DNA of 64,000 nucleotides from Chelatococcus asaccharovorans (GCF_003201475.1 NZ_QJJK01000002.1:496001-560000); one strand, 5' to 3'; positions 42,958-53,226 are shown, numbered from the stretch's first letter. The notes: generated by a model not told the origin, from the sequence alone. Translations and numbers: made by a program.

Positions 42958-44364
42958 GTGCCACGAGAGAAAGCAAGCACAAGAATCCGCAACGAACTTC
43001 TCGATGACGTTTATTCGTCTGAAGATTTGTCCTTGCGCCTACCGAAGTCCGGTTTCCCCGCGGTGGAGCGGGAGCCGCAGCACGTCTTCGCAGCAGTGCG
43101 CGATGAACTGATGCTCGATGGCAATTCCCGTCAGAATCTCGCCACCTTCTGCCAAACCTGGGTCGACGACGAGATCCGCGACCTGATGGCGCTGTCGATC
43201 GACAAGAATATGATCGACAAGGACGAGTATCCGCAGACGGCCGAGATCGAGGCGCGCTGCGTCGCGATGATCGCCGACCTGTGGAACTCACCCGATCCGG
43301 TCGGCACGCTCGGCTGTTCGACCGTCGGCTCATCGGAAGCGGCCATGCTCGGCGGCCTGGCGCTCAAATGGCAGTGGCGGAAGAAGCGGCTTGCCGCTGG
43401 CAAGCCCGCCGATCAACCAAATCTCATCTGTGGTCCCGTCCAGATCTGCTGGCACAAATTCGCCCGCTACTTCGATGTCGAACTGCGCGAGATCCCGCTC
43501 GAGGGCGACCGGCTCATCATGAATGCCGAGGAGGTGCTGAAGCGCGTCGATGAAAACACCATCGGCGTGGTCCCGACCATGGGCGTCACCTTCACCTGCC
43601 AGTTCGAGCCAGTGAAGGCGGTCAACGAGGCGCTCGACAAGCTGCAGGCTGAGACCGGGCTGGACATCCCGATCCATGTCGACGGCGCATCGGGCGGTTT
43701 CCTGGCGCCCTTCTGCGCCCCGGACATCGCCTGGGACTTCCGGCTGCCGCGTGTGAAGTCCATCAACGCCTCCGGCCACAAGTTCGGCCTCGCCCCCTTG
43801 GGTGTGGGTTGGGTCGTCTGGCGTGAGAAGACCGACCTCCCCGAGGATCTGATCTTCAACGTCAACTATCTCGGCGGCAACATGCCCACCTTCGCGCTGA
43901 ACTTCTCCCGCCCTGGCGGCCAGGTGATTGCGCAGTACTACAACTTCATCCGCCTCGGCCGCGAAGGCTACGCCAAAGTCCAGAACGCGTGTTATGCAAC
44001 GGCCGGGTACCTTGCCCGCGAGATCGCGGCGATGGGACCGTTCGAGGTGCTCTTCGACGGCGACAAGACCGCTGGCATTCCGGCGCTCTGCTGGAAGCTG
44101 AAGGAAACGAACGGTATTGGCGGTTACACGCTGTATGACCTCGCCGATCGCCTGCGCAGCCGCGGCTGGCAGGTTCCTGCCTATTCAATGCCGGCCAACC
44201 GTGAGGATCTGGTGATTCAGCGCATCCTCGTGCGTCACGGCGTCAGCCTCGACCTCGGTTCGCTACTGCTCGACGACATGCGCCGCGCCATCGACTTCTT
44301 CGCCAAGCATCCGGTCGTCAAGCCGCTGACGAAAGAAGAGGCCAGCGGCTTCAACCACAACTGA
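42958..44364 (+). CDS. gadB: Glutamate decarboxylase
   Basis: 468 residues from GTG 42958 with GAGGA eight bases upstream. Converts glutamate and a proton to GABA and CO2 in the cytoplasm. PLP site [11 protein letters not shown] with Schiff-base Lys275, as in E. coli GadB Lys276; [10 protein letters not shown] at 119-128 holds the phosphate; penultimate C-terminal His467 corresponds to the residue that closes the enzyme at neutral pH in E. coli. First gene of gadB-gadC-glsA, as in Brucella. Confidence 0.96.
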   Translation: MPREKASTRIRNELLDDVYSSEDLSLRLPKSGFPAVEREPQHVFAAVRDELMLDGNSRQNLATFCQTWVDDEIRDLMALSIDKNMIDKDEYPQTAEIEARCVAMIADLWNSPDPVGTLGCSTVGSSEAAMLGGLALKWQWRKKRLAAGKPADQPNLICGPVQICWHKFARYFDVELREIPLEGDRLIMNAEEVLKRVDENTIGVVPTMGVTFTCQFEPVKAVNEALDKLQAETGLDIPIHVDGASGGFLAPFCAPDIAWDFRLPRVKSINASGHKFGLAPLGVGWVVWREKTDLPEDLIFNVNYLGGNMPTFALNFSRPGGQVIAQYYNFIRLGREGYAKVQNACYATAGYLAREIAAMGPFEVLFDGDKTAGIPALCWKLKETNGIGGYTLYDLADRLRSRGWQVPAYSMPANREDLVIQRILVRHGVSLDLGSLLLDDMRRAIDFFAKHPVVKPLTKEEASGFNHN

Positions 44365-44482
44365 CCCGAAGATGTCCTCAGCATAATCCCGGCGGCACGG
44401 CGCGCGTGCCGCCTGGCCCGGACGTACCGTTGGGCGCTTCCGTTTTCCTTGAGGATCACGGAACCAATTTGGGGGTATCATC

Positions 44483-46009
44483 TTGGCGCAATCCAATCCC
44501 GCCTCACCGACACAGCAATTGACGCTCCTCGGCTTCTTCGCCATCACCGCCTCCATGGTCATGGCGGTCTACGAGTATCCGACCTTTGCAACGTCGGGAT
44601 TCAGCCTCGTCTTCTTCCTTCTCCTCGGCGGCATTCTTTGGTTCATTCCGGTCGCGCTGTGCGCTGCCGAGATGGCCACGGTGGAAGGCTGGGAAGAGGG
44701 CGGCGTCTTCGCATGGGTCACCAACACGCTTGGCGAACGATGGGGCTTCGCCGCCATCTCATTCACCTATCTCGAGATAGCCTTCGGCTTCCTGCCGATG
44801 ATCTATTTCGTGCTGGGCGCCCTGTCCTATATTTTGAACTGGCCGGCCCTCAACAACGACCCGGTCACAAAAACGATCGGCAGCATCGTCATCCTGTGGG
44901 TTCTCGCCTTCACGCAATTCGGCGGCACAAAATACACGGCGCAGATCGCCAAAGTCGGCTTCTTCGCAGGTATTCTTCTGCCGGCGCTGTTGCTGGTGGT
45001 GCTGGCGATCTGGCATCTTGCCAGCGGCGACAAGCTCGAGATCGCGATGAACGCATCGACCTTCTTCCCCGATTTCACCAAGATCGGGACTTTGGTGGTC
45101 TTCGTGGCTTTCATCCTGAGCTATATGGGCGTCGAAGCTTCCGCGACCCACGTCAACGAGATGAAGAATCCAGGGCGCGACTATCCGATTGCGATGTTCC
45201 TGCTGATGGTCGCGGCCATCGCGCTGAGCTCGATTGGCGGTCTGTCGGTCGCCTCGGTCGTGCCGCTCGACCAGATCAACCTGTCCGCGGGCGTGGTGCA
45301 GACCTTCCAGGCGCTGATCTCCAGCCACGGACCCGGCTTTGAATGGGCGGTGCGCATTGTCGCCACGCTGCTGGTGCTCGGCGTGCTCGCCGAGATCGCG
45401 GCATGGATCGTCGGCCCTTCGCGCGGCATGTACGTGACAGCACAGCACGGCATTCTGCCTGCGATCGCGGCCAAGGTGAACAAGAACGGCGTGCCGGTTC
45501 CGCTCGTGATCTTCCAGCTTTGCATCACCACCGTGGCGCTGATCGTCTTTACGAACATGTCGGGCGGAAACTTGTCGTTCCTGATCGCCATGTCGCTCAC
45601 GGTCGTACTCTATCTGATCACCTACTTCCTGCTGTTCCTCGCCTATATCAACCTGACACTGAAGCATCCGGAAAAGAAGCGCAGCTACCGCGTTCCTGGC
45701 AGCCTCGGCTTCAAGCTGACGCTGGCCGGTGTCGGCTTCGCGATCTCGGCACTGGCCTTCGTGATCTCGTTCGTCCCACCGAGCGGCCTGCCGGGCGGCG
45801 AGAGCAACGACATCTATGTCGGCTTGCTGGTGGTGAGCTTCCTGATCGTGCTTGTCATACCGTTCATCGTCTATGCCCTGCACGACAAGCGCGGCAAGGC
45901 CGTGAATGCCAAACTCACGCATATCAAATGGCACAATGCCCCGGCCGGCCATTTCGTGATCAATCCCCGCGCCCGGCCGACCCATATCATCGTCCCGAAC
46001 GACAACTGA
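44483..46009 (+). CDS. gadC: Glutamate:GABA antiporter
   Basis: 508 residues from TTG 44483 (GGGGG about eight bases upstream), close to the 511 of E. coli GadC. Twelve predicted spans of the APC fold with the N-terminal [10 protein letters not shown] motif of the GadC group. The C-terminal tail, with H-I-K-W-H and [13 protein letters not shown], resembles the pH-sensitive C-plug. Exchanges external glutamate for internal GABA. Confidence 0.94.
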   Translation: MAQSNPASPTQQLTLLGFFAITASMVMAVYEYPTFATSGFSLVFFLLLGGILWFIPVALCAAEMATVEGWEEGGVFAWVTNTLGERWGFAAISFTYLEIAFGFLPMIYFVLGALSYILNWPALNNDPVTKTIGSIVILWVLAFTQFGGTKYTAQIAKVGFFAGILLPALLLVVLAIWHLASGDKLEIAMNASTFFPDFTKIGTLVVFVAFILSYMGVEASATHVNEMKNPGRDYPIAMFLLMVAAIALSSIGGLSVASVVPLDQINLSAGVVQTFQALISSHGPGFEWAVRIVATLLVLGVLAEIAAWIVGPSRGMYVTAQHGILPAIAAKVNKNGVPVPLVIFQLCITTVALIVFTNMSGGNLSFLIAMSLTVVLYLITYFLLFLAYINLTLKHPEKKRSYRVPGSLGFKLTLAGVGFAISALAFVISFVPPSGLPGGESNDIYVGLLVVSFLIVLVIPFIVYALHDKRGKAVNAKLTHIKWHNAPAGHFVINPRARPTHIIVPNDN

Positions 46010-46094
46010 GCACGGCGCCGCCCCATACGGAACGATTGCCGTCGGACGGATGCCACGCATCCGCCCGGTGGCATTAGCAACCGGAGAACGACAC

Positions 46095-47027
46095 GTGTCA
46101 CACATCGACATCGAAGCCGCAGTCAACGTCGGGTATCAGGCCGCCAAGGCCACGTCTGGCGGGCAGAATGCGAACTATATTCCATTCCTCGCCTCCGTCC
46201 CCTCCGATCTCCTCGGCGTCGCCGTTGTAACGACCTCTGGCGAGGTGTTTAAGGTCGGCGACGCCGACTATCAGTTCGCCATCGAGTCCATCTCGAAGGT
46301 GTTCACGCTGGCGCTCGTCATGGAGGCGATCGGCCCCGTGGCGGTGCGCGAGAAGATTGGCGCCGATCCCACCGGCCTCCCGTTTAACTCGGTCATCGCG
46401 CTTGAGCTGCACAACGGAAAGCCGCTGTCGCCACTCGTCAATGCCGGAGCGATCGCCACGGCAAGCCTCGTGCCCGGCAATGACGCGGATGCGATCTGGG
46501 CAGCCATCAAGGATGCGCAGAGCCGCTTCGCGGGACGCACAATTGCGCTCAGCCCTGACGTCAACAGCTCGGAACAGGCGACGAATTTTCATAATCGCGC
46601 CATCGCGTGGCTGCTATATAGCGCCGGCGCCTGCTACAGCGACCCGATGCAGGCGGTCGATGTCTACACCCGCCAGTGCTCGACCCTCGTCTCCACCATC
46701 GATCTTGCAATGATGGGCGCGACGCTGGCCTCGGGCGGTGTCAATCCCGTCACCGGCACCAGGGTCATCAAGGCCGCCAATGTGGCGCCGATCCTCGCGG
46801 AAATGATGATGGAGGGTCTGTACACCGCGTCCGGCGACTGGGCCTATACGGTCGGCCTTCCCGGCAAGAGCGGTGTCGGCGGCGGCATCCTGGCGGTCGT
46901 GCCCGGCAAGCTGGCGATCGCGGCATTCTCCCCTCCGCTCGATCCTGTCGGCAACAGCGTTCGTGGCCAGGTCGCGGTGGCAAAAGTCGCCGAACAGCTC
47001 GGGCTCAATCTCTTCCGACCCGCCTGA
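46095..47027 (+). CDS. glsA: Glutaminase A
   Basis: 310 residues from GTG 46095 (GGAG eight bases upstream), the same length as E. coli YbaS. The beta-lactamase-like fold has the catalytic S-x-x-K at Ser65-Lys68 in FAIESISKVF, and N-A-G-A-I-A and G-K-S-G-V-G-G-G-I later. Releases ammonia and glutamate from glutamine, feeding GadB. With gadB and gadC it completes the glutamine/glutamate acid-resistance system. Confidence 0.95.
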   Translation: MSHIDIEAAVNVGYQAAKATSGGQNANYIPFLASVPSDLLGVAVVTTSGEVFKVGDADYQFAIESISKVFTLALVMEAIGPVAVREKIGADPTGLPFNSVIALELHNGKPLSPLVNAGAIATASLVPGNDADAIWAAIKDAQSRFAGRTIALSPDVNSSEQATNFHNRAIAWLLYSAGACYSDPMQAVDVYTRQCSTLVSTIDLAMMGATLASGGVNPVTGTRVIKAANVAPILAEMMMEGLYTASGDWAYTVGLPGKSGVGGGILAVVPGKLAIAAFSPPLDPVGNSVRGQVAVAKVAEQLGLNLFRPA

Positions 47028-47292
47028 CTCAAAACGCGTGACTTCGCCCCCGCAAATTTCCGCCGATCGTGAGAGCGGCGGACTTCACTCTTATCGATGG
47101 GCGCGCCTTTTTGATGCCCGCGGATGGACCGCCGTGACGGCGCTCGCGCTCCCCGAACAATGACGGCGCTCACGCCGCACGCAAAACGACGCGTGGATCA
47201 AGCGTGAGGATTGAGGTTAATCAGACTGAGACGCACGCCCGCTCCGGGCTATAAGGTCTATCGGTCGAGGCCCAGTAGGGAAGAAGAGACGA

Positions 47293-48405
47293 ATGTGCAC
47301 ATCGCTGAGTTACCGTGACGCCGCCGGGAACGTCTATTTCGGACGGACTTTGGAACTGACGGTCGACTTGCCCTATCAGATCACTTGGTTCCCGACCGGC
47401 TTTTCCACTGTCTCGCAGGTCGACGGCGCAGCTCGGATGAGTTTCGAGGGGCGCCACGGTGTACTTGCCGTCACCATGCCATGCCGCGTGCCCACCCCGG
47501 ACAAGCCTGCCGGCATCGCCGACCTGAAGGTTCTCGAGGGGATGAACGACGCGGGCCTCACCTTCAGCCTGCTCTCCTACCCGGCCGCCGGCGGCGGGCA
47601 CCATCCTGCCGCGACGACGATGAGCGTCCTCGGCGCCTCCGATCTCGGCGCCTGGGTGCTTGGCCAGTTCACCAGCGTGGCCGATGTGAAGGCGGCGCTC
47701 GCCACGCAGCCGGTCATGGTGCAGCCGCTCGCCATTCTCGGCGGCGTGGAATCGCCCTTCCACTATGTCGTGCACGATACGACGGGGGCGGCGCTTGTGA
47801 TCGAGTTCAACCGGGGCAAGATGTCGGTCTATGACAATCCGGTCGGGGTGATGACCAACGGGCCAGACTTCCCCTGGCACCTCACCAACCTCAACAACTA
47901 CAGCTTCCTCACCAATGTGGACAAGCCGACGGGGATTTTCGGCAGCTACAAGGCGATCCAGCCGGATTCCGGAATTGCCACGGCCGGCCTGCCGGCCTCC
48001 AACACCTCGGTCGGGCGCTTCGTACGCGCTGCCTACTATGCGCAGTATGCCGAGAAGGCCGCAACGCCCGATGCCGCCGTGGGCGCGCTCGCGCACATCC
48101 TCAACACCTTCGACCGCGCGCGCGGCGTGACCATCGACTATCCGGACGAAGGCGGCAGCCATCTCGAAGTCGAAGGCCTCAAAGACGAAACAGCCGCGTC
48201 CTATGCAACCGAGTTCACCTGCTGGACGAGCCTGTCGGATCTCGACAGGCAGCTGTTCTTCATCCGCGATTATGCGGGCCTCAACTTCACGCGCTTCGAC
48301 CTCGCCGCGCTCGCCGGCCTTAAACAGCCGCGTGTGATCCCGCTCAAGGCGCTGAACAGCGCGGTGCCGGACGCCACCGCCGTGTTGACGGGCGCACACG
48401 GCTGA
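47293..48405 (+). CDS. Choloylglycine hydrolase / penicillin V acylase-family enzyme
   Basis: 370 residues. Starts MCTSL, so removal of Met1 exposes nucleophilic Cys2 of an Ntn-hydrolase; Arg18 in FGRTLE is the partner residue, and later T-N-G-P-D-F, L-N-N-Y-S-F and VGRFVRAAYY fit the Asn and Arg of the family. No signal peptide, so it is cytoplasmic unless exported otherwise. Substrate could be a bile salt, penicillin V or an acyl-homoserine lactone; Gram-negative members often prefer the last. Lies 265 bases after glsA. Confidence 0.92.
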   Translation: MCTSLSYRDAAGNVYFGRTLELTVDLPYQITWFPTGFSTVSQVDGAARMSFEGRHGVLAVTMPCRVPTPDKPAGIADLKVLEGMNDAGLTFSLLSYPAAGGGHHPAATTMSVLGASDLGAWVLGQFTSVADVKAALATQPVMVQPLAILGGVESPFHYVVHDTTGAALVIEFNRGKMSVYDNPVGVMTNGPDFPWHLTNLNNYSFLTNVDKPTGIFGSYKAIQPDSGIATAGLPASNTSVGRFVRAAYYAQYAEKAATPDAAVGALAHILNTFDRARGVTIDYPDEGGSHLEVEGLKDETAASYATEFTCWTSLSDLDRQLFFIRDYAGLNFTRFDLAALAGLKQPRVIPLKALNSAVPDATAVLTGAHG

Positions 48406-48487
48406 TCGCAGACTTCCCAACAGTTCATTGGCGCCGGAGCGCAAAAGCAATGAGCCCGGCCGCGATAGGCGCCCACCGCCAATACAA

Positions 48488-48550
48488 AACCCGCTTGGAT
48501 AGCATCAGAAGATGCCATCCAAGCCGGCTAGTTTGCTCGTCGATCCTAGA
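48488..48550 (+). repeat. Family D hairpin repeat, copy between convergent genes
   Basis: GCTTGGAT and ATCCAAGC arms (48493-48524) around a short loop, then TTTGCTCGTCGATCCTAGAG. Similar to 51237-51298. It ends at the stop region of the leftward ThDP enzyme and lies after the choloylglycine hydrolase, so it could stop transcription from both. Confidence 0.75.
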
Positions 48551-50147
48551 GAAGGCTGTTCAACTGCCTGGTGATCGGCACGACGATCACGCTGGCCCCC
48601 TGGGCAGCGACGGCGTTCTTGAAGGCGGCCGTCACGTCGGCGGCCGTTTTCGCCAATGTCGTCCTGGCGCCGTAGCCCTTGGCCAGGGACACGATGTCGA
48701 GGCCCGGCAGATCAAGCCCAGGCACGTGCGGAGTCTCTTCCAGCACGGCGAATTCCTTCAGGATGCCGTATTCCTCATTCTGCAGAACGACGTAGATCAC
48801 GTGCGCCTTTTCCTGGACCGCCGTGTAGAGGCTCTGGACGGAGTATTGAAACGACCCGTCACCCATCAGGCAAAGGACCGGCCGGTTGCGGCCGCTCTCC
48901 TTTTCGGCCAGCGCCAACCCCACGGCCGCCGGCATGGTCCAGCCGAGGCCGCCTGAGGCAAAGGTATAAAACGCGTCTGGCTTGTCGATGCGGAAGTGGT
49001 CTTGCATCTGCGGCACGTTGGATGGGGATTCCTCGGCCAGGATGAAGTCTTCGGGACAGCACGCGCGCAATGTGGCGAACAGCGCCGCGGGCGTCAGCGG
49101 CGAGGCAGCCATGTCCGGCACCGTCACGGGTGGGCGCAGCGGCGCGCCCCCGCGCGGCGGACGCCGGGTCAAGAGCGGCAGGGCGGCTGTGAGGAACAAG
49201 CCCGCATCGGCGACGAGACTGTCGCCGACCGGCGCCTTGGCAGTCATGCCAGGGTCATCCGACACCTGGATGAGCGCTGCGCCGTCCGGCAGATAGCGGC
49301 CTGGCACATAGGGATAGTAGCGGAACACGGGAGCGCCGACGACCGTCAGCAGATCATGGCCCGCAAGTTTCTCGCTCAGGGGCCCGATCGCCGCCGGAAG
49401 AGCGCCCGCGAACAGCGGATGATCTTCCGGGAAGGGTGTGCGCTCGCAGAAGGGCGCCGCCCAGACCGGCGCTTGAAGCTGCTCCGCCAGCGCGATTCCG
49501 GCATCCCATGCACCCGCGCGGGCGATGTCGGCTCCGTAAACGAGCACCGGATTGCGGCTGGCATCAAGGCGCGCCGCAAACTCCGCGAGGCGGACGGGAT
49601 CGGGGCCCTGCCGGGTGGCAATGGTGCGGTAGGGATCGGTCTCCGGCATCTCCTTATCCCAGTCGTCGAGCGGCAGGGAAAGGAAGACCGGGCCCGACGG
49701 CTGTTGCATCGCCGTCGCATAGGCGCGCATGAACGCACCGGGTACGTCTTCCGCACGGGCCGGTTCATACGACCACTTCACCCACGGCCGCGGCATGTTG
49801 ACAGCCTCGATATTGGTGAGGAGCGGTTCGAGCAGCAGCATCTCGCGCGTTTGTTGACCCGCAGTGAGAATGAGCGGAGTCTTGTTCTGATAGGCCGTGA
49901 GAATCGTACCCATGGCATTGCCCAACCCGGCGCCCGTGTGCACGTTGACGATGACGGGCTTGCGCAGCCCCTGCGACAGTCCGTCGGCGACGCCGACGAC
50001 GCTCGCCTCCTGCAGCGCCATCACATAGCGGAAATCGGCGGGAAAATTCTTGAGAAAAGTCTCTTCCGTCGAGCCTGGATTGCCGACAATAGTCGTTAGC
50101 CCGAGCTTGCGCAGCAGAGCGAAGGTGACGTCTTTGACTGTCGGCAT
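48546..50147 (-). CDS. Benzoylformate decarboxylase-like ThDP enzyme
   Basis: 533 residues from ATG 50147 (GAGGA ten bases upstream; frame open to 50261). Very like Pseudomonas MdlC in order and wording: Ser26 in GNPGSTE, Glu47 in LQEAS, His70 in VNVHTGAG, LTNIEAVNMPRPWVKWSYEPA, and the ThDP motif starting GDGSF. The position of MdlC His281 (in VFRYH) is Tyr278 here, so specificity or mechanism may differ. Expected to decarboxylate an aromatic or branched 2-oxo acid, or act in carboligation. Monocistronic in appearance. Confidence 0.88.
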   Translation of the reverse strand: MPTVKDVTFALLRKLGLTTIVGNPGSTEETFLKNFPADFRYVMALQEASVVGVADGLSQGLRKPVIVNVHTGAGLGNAMGTILTAYQNKTPLILTAGQQTREMLLLEPLLTNIEAVNMPRPWVKWSYEPARAEDVPGAFMRAYATAMQQPSGPVFLSLPLDDWDKEMPETDPYRTIATRQGPDPVRLAEFAARLDASRNPVLVYGADIARAGAWDAGIALAEQLQAPVWAAPFCERTPFPEDHPLFAGALPAAIGPLSEKLAGHDLLTVVGAPVFRYYPYVPGRYLPDGAALIQVSDDPGMTAKAPVGDSLVADAGLFLTAALPLLTRRPPRGGAPLRPPVTVPDMAASPLTPAALFATLRACCPEDFILAEESPSNVPQMQDHFRIDKPDAFYTFASGGLGWTMPAAVGLALAEKESGRNRPVLCLMGDGSFQYSVQSLYTAVQEKAHVIYVVLQNEEYGILKEFAVLEETPHVPGLDLPGLDIVSLAKGYGARTTLAKTAADVTAAFKNAVAAQGASVIVVPITRQLNSLL

Positions 50148-50735
50148 GACGCGCTGATCCTCTTCGAAGGGCTGTGCATCGACGGGAGTTGGATATTTCG
50201 CTCTTTTCATTGTGCCATCGGATAGATCCGGAGCAAACCACCAATGCAACGCGCAAGCCAAGCGCTGCTATTTTCTTCGAAATTAGTTAAAGTTCGAGTA
50301 TAGACGCCGCTTCGCCATCCCCGATGGATGTTAGACAGCGCGACCTTCCTTCACGAACACAGCGCTTCTGAGGAGATGTTGGCCGGCATGGTTCATCCGT
50401 CGAACGGCCTGAAAGGGAGCCGCGCCCGAAACCGTCTGGCTACAAGGAAGAAGCCCATAACGCGCGGCCACTGTCTGCCATCACGGCGATCCATTATGCT
50501 GCCTGGCCCACTGACAGACAGCGCGTTATACGATCGCCCAGCGTGGCGGCGACCCGCCACAGGTCAGACGGTGTGACCAGCGGCGCAACCTGCTAGATTG
50601 ACAATATGGCCTCTTCGACCATACCCGTACTCTGGCTAGCAGTTCTCCGCCATCATGATTTGCGTCTCCTCTGACATAGCGATCAATCCGGGGCATACGC
50701 ACGCGTGGCCGTGTCTACCGAGAGGATAACTGCGC
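50148..50735. other. Gene-poor interval upstream of the YbaN-like gene
   Basis: About 590 bases. Contains the divergent promoter region of the ThDP enzyme. The only open frame (50328-50576) has no recognisable family, unusual Arg/Pro-rich composition and no good ribosome-binding site, so I do not call it. No repeat of families A, B or D is present. Confidence 0.5.
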
Positions 50736-51092
50736 GTGATCCGCGGCGTTTATCTTGCTCTTGGCCTCTTCTTTATGGTCCTCGGCTTCGTCGGCGCATT
50801 CCTGCCGGTGCTCCCGACCACACCCTTTCTCATTCTGGCCGCCTCGTGCTTTGCCCGGTCGTCCCGCCGGCTGGAACGCTGGCTGATCGAGCATCCCTGG
50901 TTCGGCCCCATGCTGCAAGAGTGGCGCCTGCGCGGCGCCATACCCCGGAGGGCGAAGTTCATGGCGCTCGCCGGGATGACAGCAGGCTTCCTGCTGTTCT
51001 TGACGGGCAGCGAGCCGAGTCCGGTTCTCACCGCCGCGGTGGCGATCCTGATGCTCTGCGGGCTTGCCTACGTCTTCTCCCGTCCCTCCTAG
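50736..51092 (+). CDS. YbaN-like inner-membrane protein (DUF454)
   Basis: 118 residues from GTG 50736 (AGAGG about ten bases upstream). Two or three predicted spans. Family-defining text GFVGAFLPVLPTTPFLILAA and C-F-A-R-S-S-R-R-L then W-L-I-E-H-P-W-F-G-P. Function unknown in E. coli. Its TAG stop (51090-51092) lies inside the CTAG that begins repeat A copy 2. Confidence 0.9.
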   Translation: MIRGVYLALGLFFMVLGFVGAFLPVLPTTPFLILAASCFARSSRRLERWLIEHPWFGPMLQEWRLRGAIPRRAKFMALAGMTAGFLLFLTGSEPSPVLTAAVAILMLCGLAYVFSRPS

Positions 51093-51194
51093 AGCATTTT
51101 CGCGTTTCTCCGAATCGCGAAAATGCTCCATGTCTTTGTTTTAGCGCATTTTCTTCACGCGAACCGGTGTCCACTTCGCTCGAAAATGTTCTAG
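51089..51194 (-). repeat. Family A intergenic palindromic repeat, copy 2 (106 bp, inverted)
   Basis: Complement of copies 1 and 3 with few changes, bounded by CTAG at 51089-51092 and 51191-51194. The left CTAG provides the stop of the YbaN-like gene and the right CTAG is shared with the following family B hairpin, giving a composite A-B-D repeat block to 51298. Confidence 0.92.
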
Positions 51195-51222
51195 AGCAAG
51201 TCCGTGTTTTGCGGACTTGCTC
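51194..51222 (+). repeat. Family B hairpin repeat, perfect copy
   Basis: Arms GAGCAAGTCCG (51194-51204) and CGGACTTGCTC (51212-51222) with loop TGTTTTG. Directly follows the CTAG end of repeat A. Confidence 0.85.
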
Positions 51223-51236
51223 CGCTCAACAATAGA

Positions 51237-51298
51237 CGAGCACATTCACCCACTTGGATGGTATCAGACGATTCCATCCAAGTGGGATTTGCTCTAGA
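51237..51298 (+). repeat. Family D hairpin repeat, best copy
   Basis: Perfect 13-bp arms CCCACTTGGATGG (51249-51261) and CCATCCAAGTGGG (51274-51286) around a 12-base loop, followed by ATTTGCTCTAG. Related copies are at 41425-41485 and 48488-48550. Confidence 0.85.
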
Positions 51299-51480
51299 AT
51301 AAGAGGACCTCGCCTGATCGCCCTCCTCTGATTTGCCAGTCGGGCACGAAAGCCCCGGTCCTCGCGCCCCCGGCACCGCAGCGGCCATGCAATGGCCGCA
51401 TGGGCCATCCTACGGGTATCCTTTTTGAACGGGCATTTCATGATCAACGGGGATATGGTGCGGCGCCGATTCAGTGCGCG

Positions 51481-53226
51481 ATGACTGTGATGCTCCGCAA
51501 TTTCTTCTCCTACTACAGGCCTCACAAGGGTCTGTTCGCCCTTGATTTCTCATGCGCGGTCGCATCCGGGCTGCTTGAGCTCGGCTTTCCGCTGGCCGTG
51601 AAGGTCTTCGTGGACAGCCTCCTGCCGAGCGGCGACTGGATGCTGATCCTGCTCGCATCGGCCGGGCTTTTCGTGGTCTATCTCGCCAATACCGGCTTGA
51701 TGGCGGTGGTCGTCTATTTCGGCCACATGCTGGGCATCAACATCGAAACGGAGATGCGCCGGCGCAGTTTCGATCATCTGCAGAAGTTGTCCTTCGGCTT
51801 CTTCGACAACCAGAAGACCGGCCATATCGTGGGGCGCCTCACCAAGGATCTCGAGGAGATCGGCGAGATCGCCCATCACGGGCCGGAAGACCTCTTCATC
51901 GCCATCATGACGCTGATCGGCGCCTTCGTGCTGATGTTCATGGTCAATCCGCAGCTTGCATTGATCACCGCGACCATCGTGCCGCTGATCGTCTGGGTGA
52001 CAACCCGCTACGGCGGCCGCATGAGCCGCAACTGGCGGCAGCTCTACGATCGTGTCGGCAGCTTCAATGCCCGCATCGAGGATAATGTGGGCGGCATCCG
52101 CGTGGTCCAGGCCTTCGCCAACGAGGACCACGAGCGCAAACTCTTTGCATCCGACAATCAGAACTACCGGCGGACCAAGCTTGCCGCCTACCGTCTCATG
52201 GCCGTCACCACCTCTCTGAGCTATTTCAGCATGCGGCTGACGCAGATGGTGGTCATGATCGCCGGCAGCTATTTCGTGCTCCGCGGCGAATTGAGCAACG
52301 GCGGCTTCGTCGGCTTTCTCCTGCTCGTGGGTGTGTTCTTCCGCCCGATCGAGAAGATCAACTCGGTCATCGAAACCTACCCGAAGGGCATCGCCGGCTT
52401 TCGCCGCTATATGGAGTTCCTGGCGATCGAGCCGGATATCGCCGACAAGCCGGATGCACGGGCCGTCTCGGGCCTTGAGGGCCATATCCGCTACCGCGAC
52501 GTCACCTTCGGCTATACGCCGAACCGCCCCGTCCTGCGCGGGATCAACCTGGAGATCCGGCCGGGTGAAATGGTTGCTTTCGTCGGCCCTTCCGGCGCTG
52601 GGAAGACGACGCTCTGCTCGCTCCTGCCGCGGTTCTACGAAATCGACCGCGGCGCGATCAGCATCGACGGCATCGACATCCGGTCGATGACGCTCGCGTC
52701 CCTGCGTGGACAGATCGGCATCGTGCAGCAAGACGTCTTCCTGTTCGCAGGGACGATCCGCGAGAACATCGCCTATGGACGTCTGGATGCCAGTGACGCG
52801 GATATCGAGGAGGCCGCGCGCCGCAGCCAGCTCGACAAGGTCATTGCCGACTTGCCGAACGGCTACGACACCATCATCGGCGAGCGCGGCATAAAGCTGT
52901 CGGGCGGACAGAAGCAGCGGCTGGCGATCGCCCGCGTCTTCCTGAAGAACCCGCCTATCCTCATTCTCGACGAGGCAACCTCGGCGCTCGACACGGAGAC
53001 GGAGCGGGCCATACAGCGTTCCCTCGCCGACCTGTCGAAGGGACGCACGACGCTCGTCGTTGCCCACCGCCTGGCCACAATCCAGAACGCCGACCGGATC
53101 ATCGTGGTTGATGACAGCGGCATTGCTGAGGAAGGTCGTCACGCCGAGCTTCTCAACGTCGGCGGCGCCTATCGGCGATTGTATGAGGCGCAGTACGGGC
53201 TCTCGTTCCAACGGGCGGGCGAGTGA
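51481..53226 (+). CDS. ABC exporter, fused permease-ATPase (MsbA/heterodimer-type)
   Basis: 581 residues from ATG 51481; ATG 51490 is close by and neither has a clear ribosome-binding site, and a longer frame from 51400 is open. Six-span membrane domain (about 1-320) with F-G-F-F-D-N-Q-K-T-G-H-I-V-G-R-L, then an ATPase with GPSGAGKTT, Q-Q-D-V-F-L-F, LSGGQKQR and LILDEATSALD. Exports a lipid, drug or peptide; the family text does not say which. Confidence 0.92.
   Translation: MTVMLRNFFSYYRPHKGLFALDFSCAVASGLLELGFPLAVKVFVDSLLPSGDWMLILLASAGLFVVYLANTGLMAVVVYFGHMLGINIETEMRRRSFDHLQKLSFGFFDNQKTGHIVGRLTKDLEEIGEIAHHGPEDLFIAIMTLIGAFVLMFMVNPQLALITATIVPLIVWVTTRYGGRMSRNWRQLYDRVGSFNARIEDNVGGIRVVQAFANEDHERKLFASDNQNYRRTKLAAYRLMAVTTSLSYFSMRLTQMVVMIAGSYFVLRGELSNGGFVGFLLLVGVFFRPIEKINSVIETYPKGIAGFRRYMEFLAIEPDIADKPDARAVSGLEGHIRYRDVTFGYTPNRPVLRGINLEIRPGEMVAFVGPSGAGKTTLCSLLPRFYEIDRGAISIDGIDIRSMTLASLRGQIGIVQQDVFLFAGTIRENIAYGRLDASDADIEEAARRSQLDKVIADLPNGYDTIIGERGIKLSGGQKQRLAIARVFLKNPPILILDEATSALDTETERAIQRSLADLSKGRTTLVVAHRLATIQNADRIIVVDDSGIAEEGRHAELLNVGGAYRRLYEAQYGLSFQRAGE

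Noticed and set aside
50328-50576. 82-codon frame before the YbaN-like gene
   Set aside because: No ribosome-binding site, no family likeness and biased composition.
51550-53211. 553-codon antisense frame under the ABC exporter
   Set aside because: Asp/Arg/His-rich shadow frame; the plus strand has Walker A, signature and Walker B motifs.
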